The notes beneath the pieces are model-generated. The model was not told the origin of the DNA. It did no database searches and was given only the letters and a program-made list of their open reading frames with translations. This document shows, one piece after another, positions 13,828 to 17,876 of a DNA stretch of 17,876 nucleotides. The stretch is from Chloroflexota bacterium (GTDB lineage Bacteria; Chloroflexota; Anaerolineae; Anaerolineales; DRMV01), in the NCBI GenBank assembly GCA_013154225.1, contig JAADCW010000146.1, positions 1 to 17,876 on the forward strand, read 5' to 3'. The first letter of the stretch is position 1. Every line of letters starts with the position of its first letter. A program made the translations under genes and the position numbers.

Positions 13828-14751
13828 ATGGATACTGAAAGCGTCATTCGTGATGTAGTTTCCGGTGTCCTGGTGGTGGATAAACCCGTAGGGATGACCT
13901 CTCACCAGGTCGTACAAGTGATTCGCCGCGGCACGGGAATCCGCCGTGCAGGGCACACAGGAACCCTCGACCCGCGCGCCTCGGGCGTGCTGGTGGTGCT
14001 CATTGGGCCCGCCGTGCGTTTGAGCGAGTGGGTTTCTGCTTCAGACAAGCGTTATATGGCCACCATTCGTTTGGGGGCTTCGACCGACACCTACGACGCG
14101 GAAGGCCGCACAACCGCGGAAGCGCCGTGGGAAGATATTACCGAAGAAGAATTTGAACAAATTTTGCAGCAGTTCGTGGGCGAAATCGAACAGGTGCCGC
14201 CCCCTTATTCCGCAGTGCGCGTCAAGGGCAAGCGGGCTTACGATTTGGCTCGCAAAGGCAAGCCGGTGGAACTTCAGCCGCGCAAAATCAAGGTTTATAG
14301 CCTGGAATTGCTGGAATGGGCGCCGCCTGAAGTGGTGGTGGACGTGCACTGCTCTTCGGGCACTTACGTCCGTTCCCTGGCCCACGACATCGGCAAAGCC
14401 TTGGGCTGTGGTGCGCACCTGGTCGGCTTGCGCCGCACCCAAAGCGGGCGCTTCACCCTGCGAGACGCGGTGCCTCTGCGCCGCCTGGAAGAAGCCTTCC
14501 GCAAGGGCGAGTGGTATCGCTATCTCATCCCCGCGGCCGACGCCTTGGCTGAATGGCCGTTGATTGAATTGGAACCGGAAGAGGTGGAAAAGGTCCGCCA
14601 CGGGCACCGCATCAAGCCGCCTGAAGGCCAAACCTTCGAAGATGGGCAAATGGTGCGCGCCGTGACCGAGCAAGGTGACTTGGTTGCCGTGATGACCTAT
14701 TTGGCCGAAGAAGGCGAACTTCAGCCGAAGAAGGTCTTTTTCGCTTCCTGA
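13828..14751 (+). CDS. truB: tRNA pseudouridine(55) synthase TruB
   Basis: TruB converts U55 in the T-loop of tRNAs to pseudouridine. The 307-residue product has LVVDKPVGMTSH near the N-terminus and the catalytic aspartate D48 in GHTGTLDPRASGVL. KRYMATIRLGASTDTYDAEG, PPYSAVRVKGKRAY, CSSGTYVRSLAHDIG and a C-terminal TruB/PUA-like segment follow. The ATG at 13828 is chosen over the in-frame GTG at 13819, because GGGAG (13815-13819) is 8 nt before the ATG and overlaps the GTG. The stop TGA overlaps the first base of the ribF start, so the two genes are coupled. Confidence 0.97.
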   Translation: MDTESVIRDVVSGVLVVDKPVGMTSHQVVQVIRRGTGIRRAGHTGTLDPRASGVLVVLIGPAVRLSEWVSASDKRYMATIRLGASTDTYDAEGRTTAEAPWEDITEEEFEQILQQFVGEIEQVPPPYSAVRVKGKRAYDLARKGKPVELQPRKIKVYSLELLEWAPPEVVVDVHCSSGTYVRSLAHDIGKALGCGAHLVGLRRTQSGRFTLRDAVPLRRLEEAFRKGEWYRYLIPAADALAEWPLIELEPEEVEKVRHGHRIKPPEGQTFEDGQMVRAVTEQGDLVAVMTYLAEEGELQPKKVFFAS

Positions 14752-15683
14752 TGATGCAGCACTATACCGCGTTGGCTCCCCTGCACCTGCGGGATACGTG
14801 GGTGACCATTGGTGTGTTTGATGGCGTCCACCTGGGGCATCAGGCGCTTCTGCGCGACTTTGTGGCAGAAGCGCGTCAGCACAACGCCCAGGCCGTGGTG
14901 GTTACCTTTTATCCACACCCCGCGGAGGTTTTGGGCGGGCTGAAGGCGCCCCTGTATCTGACCTCGCCCGAAGAAAAGGCCGATTTGATCGCGGCCTTGG
15001 GCGTGGATGTTTTGATCACGCACCCCTTTGATCGCGAAATTGCCCAGCGCTCTGCAGAAGAATTCATGGCCGACCTGCACACCCACCTGGGTTTGCGGCG
15101 GCTGTGGGTGGGGTATGATTTCGCACTGGGGCGCAATCGGGAAGGCGATATTCCCACGTTGCGGCGCCTGGGAGAGCGGTTTAGATACACGCTCCACGTG
15201 GTAGAAGCCTATCGGCTGGACGGGGAAATCGTTTCTTCCACCCGCATTCGCCAGGCGCTGGCCGAAGGCGACGTCACGCGAGCCGAGCGCTTTTTGGGGC
15301 GGCGGTACGCGGTGCGTGGGAAAGTGGTGCAGGGCGATGGCCGCGGGCGGTCGTTGGGTTTTCCCACGGCCAATTTGGATATTTGGCCCAAGCGTATGCT
15401 CCCCGCGGCAGGGGTCTACGCGTGCTATGCTCAAGTGGAAGGCCAAACCTATCCCGCGGTGGTCAACATTGGCGTGCGCCCCACCTTTGAGGACGCGCCA
15501 GTGCCCCCTCGCGTGGAAGCCCATCTTTTGGATTTTTCCGGCGACCTCTACGGCAAGGAACTGGTGCTGGAATTTGTCGTCCGTCTGCGCGCGGAGCGTC
15601 GCTTCCCATCGCCTCAGGCGTTGGTGGACCAGATTCGCCGTGACATCGCGGCAGCCCGCGCCCACCTGGCACTGAGGGTGTAA
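14751..15683 (+). CDS. ribF: Bifunctional riboflavin kinase / FAD synthetase
   Basis: RibF makes FMN from riboflavin and ATP, then FAD from FMN. The 310-residue product has the N-terminal nucleotidyltransferase domain (GVFDGVHLGHQALL, about 21-34, and SSTRIRQAL, 162-170) and the C-terminal riboflavin kinase domain (GRSLGFPTANL, about 199-209, and VNIGVRPTFE). The ATG at 14751 overlaps the truB stop by one base; a second ATG follows at once at 14754, and either could be used. The gene ends one base before the thyX start. This places cofactor synthesis directly before a FAD-dependent enzyme. Confidence 0.96.
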   Translation: MMQHYTALAPLHLRDTWVTIGVFDGVHLGHQALLRDFVAEARQHNAQAVVVTFYPHPAEVLGGLKAPLYLTSPEEKADLIAALGVDVLITHPFDREIAQRSAEEFMADLHTHLGLRRLWVGYDFALGRNREGDIPTLRRLGERFRYTLHVVEAYRLDGEIVSSTRIRQALAEGDVTRAERFLGRRYAVRGKVVQGDGRGRSLGFPTANLDIWPKRMLPAAGVYACYAQVEGQTYPAVVNIGVRPTFEDAPVPPRVEAHLLDFSGDLYGKELVLEFVVRLRAERRFPSPQALVDQIRRDIAAARAHLALRV

Positions 15684-15684
15684 C

Positions 15685-17103
15685 ATGCCTCGGATTTATC
15701 TGCTTTCGCCCCAACGCTACCGCCCAGAAGTGATCGCGGTGGCGTTTGCCAAAGCCTCGCGCTCGCCTCGCCCGTTGGATGAAACCGCAGAAGAACTTAG
15801 CGAGCCGGAAAGTGCCCGCTTCCATGAAAAATGGGTCATTGGCTACGGCCATGCTTCAGTAGCCGAGCACGCGGTGCTCCACATCGCGGTGGAAGGCGTC
15901 TCGCGCTTGGCCATTGAAGTGCTGGAATCCAACCGTTTGGCGTCTTACACGGAAAAGTCGAGCCGTTATCAGCCCTTTGGCCCTGACGATTTTGTCACCC
16001 CTGCTGAGTTGGATGCCCGGCCTGACCTCAAGGCGCGCTATCAGGAGACCATTCGCCATCTGTTTGCCGCGTATCACCGCTGCATGGCCACAGCCCGCGC
16101 AGAAATTGCTCGGCGCTATCCGCGCGCGGAGGGGGAACCCGAAGCCCGTTGGGATGCCCGCCACCGTTCCAAATATGCGGATGTCTGCCGCTTCCTGCTT
16201 CCCGCGGCTTCCCAGGCCACGGTGGGGATGACCATCAACGCGCGGGCCCTGGCCCACGCGCTGCGAAAGATGCTTTCGCACCCCCTGGCCGAAGTGCGGG
16301 AGATTGGCTTGGCTATCCAAAAGGTGGCCGAAGCCGAAACGCCCACCCTGGTGCGCTACGTGGCCGCGGTGGAAGGCTGGCAAAAATCGGCTGAAGCCAT
16401 GGCGCGGCGGGCTGCGGATTTCCGTGGCGGCGGCACATACACCGAAGACTGGTGCCATCTGGTCTCTTGGGAGCCTAAAGGGGAAGTGCGGGTGCTCGCG
16501 GCGTTGCTCTACGAGCAGGGCGAGCGGCCTTACGTGGATTATTTCAACTACGTGCGGGGGCTTTCGACCCAGGAGCGCAAGGCGCTGGCCAGGGAGGCGT
16601 TGGCGCCCTTGGGCGAGCACGATATGCCCCCCAGGGCGCTGGAGTATGCCACTTACACCTTTGATTTGGTGATGGATCAGGGCGCGTATTATGAGTTCAA
16701 GCGCCATCGGATGATGACCCAAACGCCCCAGGCCCTGACCACCCGGTTAGGTTATGCGGTGCCGCGCCTGGTGGCTGAGATCGGGCTCGAAGCAGATTAT
16801 CGCACCGCGATGGATGAGGCCGCGGCCATGTACGAAGATTTGGCCGCGTGGAACCCTGCAGTGGCCTCTTATGTGGTGCCCAACGCATTCAACCGGCGGG
16901 TTTTGGCCGCGTTCAATTTGCGAGAGGCGTTTCATTTTTTGCGCTTGCGCACCGCGGCCAACGCGCATTTTTCCATCCGCCGCGTGGCGTGGCGCATGGC
17001 CGAGGAAATTTCGGCTGTGACCCCCGCGCTGGCCGCGTTCCTGAATTTGCGGGAAGGCGAAACCTGGCAGGATGTGGAGGAGAAGTATTTTGTGCAGGTG
17101 TGA
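15685..17103 (+). CDS. thyX: Tandem ThyX-like protein (FAD-dependent thymidylate synthase family)
   Basis: ThyX makes dTMP from dUMP using FAD, NADPH and methylene-tetrahydrofolate. Usual members are about 220-260 residues; this one has 472 and looks like two ThyX folds in a row. The first half has the conserved GHASVAEH (55-62) and SYTEKSSRY (87-95), but SNR (82-84) replaces the RHR triplet; it also has FLLPAASQ and a TINAR segment. The second half has RHR (340-342), but TQTPQALTTRLGY follows instead of the Ser/Glu/Ser-Arg-Tyr set. It then has YVVPNAFNRR and FLRLRTAANAH. Thus the signature is divided between halves. It may form composite active sites, act on another substrate, or be inactive. 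The ATG at 15685 starts one base after ribF, with GAGGGTG upstream. It is the last gene of the operon, before a strong terminator. Family is firm, activity is not. Confidence 0.88.
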   Translation: MPRIYLLSPQRYRPEVIAVAFAKASRSPRPLDETAEELSEPESARFHEKWVIGYGHASVAEHAVLHIAVEGVSRLAIEVLESNRLASYTEKSSRYQPFGPDDFVTPAELDARPDLKARYQETIRHLFAAYHRCMATARAEIARRYPRAEGEPEARWDARHRSKYADVCRFLLPAASQATVGMTINARALAHALRKMLSHPLAEVREIGLAIQKVAEAETPTLVRYVAAVEGWQKSAEAMARRAADFRGGGTYTEDWCHLVSWEPKGEVRVLAALLYEQGERPYVDYFNYVRGLSTQERKALAREALAPLGEHDMPPRALEYATYTFDLVMDQGAYYEFKRHRMMTQTPQALTTRLGYAVPRLVAEIGLEADYRTAMDEAAAMYEDLAAWNPAVASYVVPNAFNRRVLAAFNLREAFHFLRLRTAANAHFSIRRVAWRMAEEISAVTPALAAFLNLREGETWQDVEEKYFVQV

Positions 17104-17144
17104 GCCTGGCAAAAGCGCGGGAGCCGCGACAACCGGAGGAATAT

Positions 17145-17175
17145 AAAAATCCGAGGCATTGTGCCTCGGATTTTT
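17145..17175 (+). terminator. Bidirectional intrinsic terminator after thyX
   Basis: A perfect 14-bp stem, AAAAATCCGAGGCA (17145-17158) and TGCCTCGGATTTTT (17162-17175), has loop TTG. The A-run on one side and T-run on the other make it active on both strands. It ends the nusA-thyX operon (plus) and the converging helix-hairpin-helix gene (minus). Confidence 0.95.
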
Positions 17176-17197
17176 GTTTGGATAGCAAAGGGAAGCA

Positions 17198-17656
17198 TTA
17201 CGCGGGTTTGCGGCGCCCCTGGCGGAGGGAATTTTGGAAGTCTTTGAGTTCGTCCCATTTCCCTTCCGCAGCCAGCGCGGCCTGCTCGTGCCACGTTTCG
17301 GGGTTGTTGATGCGGGTGTAGCCTGCGTCGTCGAGGATTTTCTGCAAATCTTCCGGCGTTTGCGCGGCTAAGTCGGCAAAGGTGTTGATGCCCGCGTCTT
17401 TGAGGGTGGCTTCGATTTTGGGGCCAATGCCTTCGATCTTTTTCAGATCGTCTTCGCCCGAAGCAGAAGTGCTCGGCGAAGCAGCCTGCGCCTTGGGTGC
17501 GGCTTTGGGGGTGTGGTGCGGAATTGTGGGGGATGGCGCGGGATGGAAGGCTTCTTTGATTGCAGGACCCATGTCATAGATATGCGCGAGTGCCCACGAG
17601 AAGAAGACAACGCCCAGCGCGAGCAAGAACCACCAAAAGGCCGTGATGTCAAACAT
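17198..17656 (-). CDS. Membrane-anchored helix-hairpin-helix protein
   Basis: The 152-residue product has one N-terminal membrane segment (about 7-27, WWFLLALGVVFFSWALAH). A Pro/Ala/Ser-rich linker (about 38-65) follows, then a helix-hairpin-helix domain starting DLKKIEGIGPKIEATLKDAG (about 70-89). The domain continues with TFADLAAQTPEDLQKILDDAG, then NPETWHEQAALAAEGKWDEL. This type of domain also occurs as an appendage on other bacterial proteins. In DNA-repair proteins helix-hairpin-helix motifs bind DNA without sequence preference, but a role here is unknown. AGGAGG lies 6 nt before the ATG at 17656. A good promoter lies upstream, and the gene ends at the shared terminator, so it is probably monocistronic. 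Confidence 0.85.
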   Translation of the reverse strand: MFDITAFWWFLLALGVVFFSWALAHIYDMGPAIKEAFHPAPSPTIPHHTPKAAPKAQAASPSTSASGEDDLKKIEGIGPKIEATLKDAGINTFADLAAQTPEDLQKILDDAGYTRINNPETWHEQAALAAEGKWDELKDFQNSLRQGRRKPA

Positions 17657-17699
17657 AGGGTGCCTCCTGGAAAAAGGTAGGAAGATGATGTCTGTGCTA

Positions 17700-17728
17700 A
17701 TTCTACCGCCATTGTGCTATAATGGCAA
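17700..17728 (-). promoter_or_regulatory. Promoter of the helix-hairpin-helix gene
   Basis: On the minus strand TTGCCA (17723-17728) and TAGAAT (17700-17705) are 17 bp apart; each matches five of six consensus bases. The -35 shares base 17723 with the -10 of the divergent plus-strand promoter. The two promoters overlap face to face and probably compete for RNA polymerase. Confidence 0.75.
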
Positions 17729-17740
17729 CAAGGTCGGTAG
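17703..17740. repeat. Nested inverted repeats across the divergent promoters
   Basis: CTACCG (17703-17708) is matched by CGGTAG (17735-17740), and directly inside it CCATT (17709-17713) is matched by AATGG (17721-17725). The inner dyad is centred on the plus-strand -10. The layout suits an operator, or an RNA hairpin at the very 5' end of a transcript. Confidence 0.55.
17715..17723 (+). promoter_or_regulatory. Extended -10 promoter of the HNH-family gene
   Basis: TGC plus a perfect TATAAT (17718-17723) forms an extended -10. No good -35 is visible. Transcription would start near 17730, giving a leader of only about 10-16 nt. Confidence 0.6.
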
Positions 17741-17745
17741 TGAAA

Positions 17746-17876
17746 ATGTTTTCCAGCCTCAATGCTCCCGTTTTGGTGCTGAATGCCAATTACGAGCCGT
17801 TGGACGTGTGCACAGTCCGGCGGGCGTTGGGGTTGTTGCTCTCGGAAAAAGCGCATTTGGTGCTCAACGGTCGGGG
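17746..17876 (+). CDS. HNH endonuclease family protein (N-terminal part, cut by window edge)
   Basis: Only the first 43 codons are present, and the frame is open to the edge. The residues VLVLNANYEPLDVCTVRRAL followed by LLLSEKAHLVLNG match the N-terminal region of a widespread HNH endonuclease family. The HNH nuclease motif itself would lie beyond the window, so activity cannot be judged. The start is uncertain: ATG 17746 is given. An in-frame GTG at 17740 has AAGG (17730-17733) at 6 nt and would add two residues. It is transcribed divergently from the helix-hairpin-helix gene, from overlapping promoters. Confidence 0.8.
   Translation, partial: MFSSLNAPVLVLNANYEPLDVCTVRRALGLLLSEKAHLVLNGR

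Overview
The window reads as a GC-rich stretch of a bacterial chromosome, densely packed with housekeeping genes. It is most likely from a member of the Chloroflexota, in or near the Anaerolineae. This is inferred from gene content and protein style: a NusA with a long acidic/lysine-rich tail, a short IF2, an NBR1-Ig-like lipoprotein with Thr/Pro linkers, a tandem ThyX-like protein, a membrane-anchored helix-hairpin-helix protein and a double zinc-ribbon membrane protein. No taxonomic marker was searched, so the assignment is tentative. There are no tRNA or rRNA genes, CRISPR arrays, insertion sequences or prophage genes.

Left part, 1-2464 (minus strand): radC, then a cytoplasmic-looking M23 peptidase joined to a degenerate glycosidase-like domain. 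A 354-bp gap (2465-2818) follows with several inverted repeats. It separates radC from a divergent plus-strand gene for a two-TM, double zinc-ribbon protein (2819-3322), which ends in a clear intrinsic terminator.

Middle, 3491-7956 (minus strand, read right to left): a TGGACA-17-TATAAT promoter and a serine T-box leader (UCC specifier, UGGC T-box sequence, intrinsic terminator) control serS. A DUF951 zinc protein follows, coupled by 6 nt. An NBR1-Ig-like lipoprotein and an alkaline-phosphatase-superfamily phosphodiesterase follow in the same direction, possibly in the same transcript.

Right-centre, 8069-17175 (plus strand): a promoter and a leader with a terminator-like hairpin precede nusA-ylxR-infB-rbfA-nrnA-truB-ribF-thyX. 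This is the conserved transcription/translation-factor operon: elongation control, RNase P partner, initiation factor, 30S maturation, nanoRNA/pAp turnover, tRNA psi55. It continues directly into FAD synthesis and a FAD-dependent thymidylate synthase-like protein. rimP, which commonly precedes nusA, is missing here. The operon ends at a perfect 14-bp bidirectional terminator.

Right end, 17198-17876: a membrane-anchored helix-hairpin-helix protein (minus) and the start of an HNH-endonuclease-family gene (plus, cut by the window edge) diverge from overlapping promoters embedded in nested inverted repeats.

I did not find a clearly new multi-gene system. The best candidates for novelty are the ThyX-like protein whose signature is split between its two halves, the peptidase with a glycosidase-like domain apparently lacking its catalytic carboxylates, the possible nusA attenuator, a possible small minus-strand RNA between serS and nusA, and the nested dyads at the divergent promoters.
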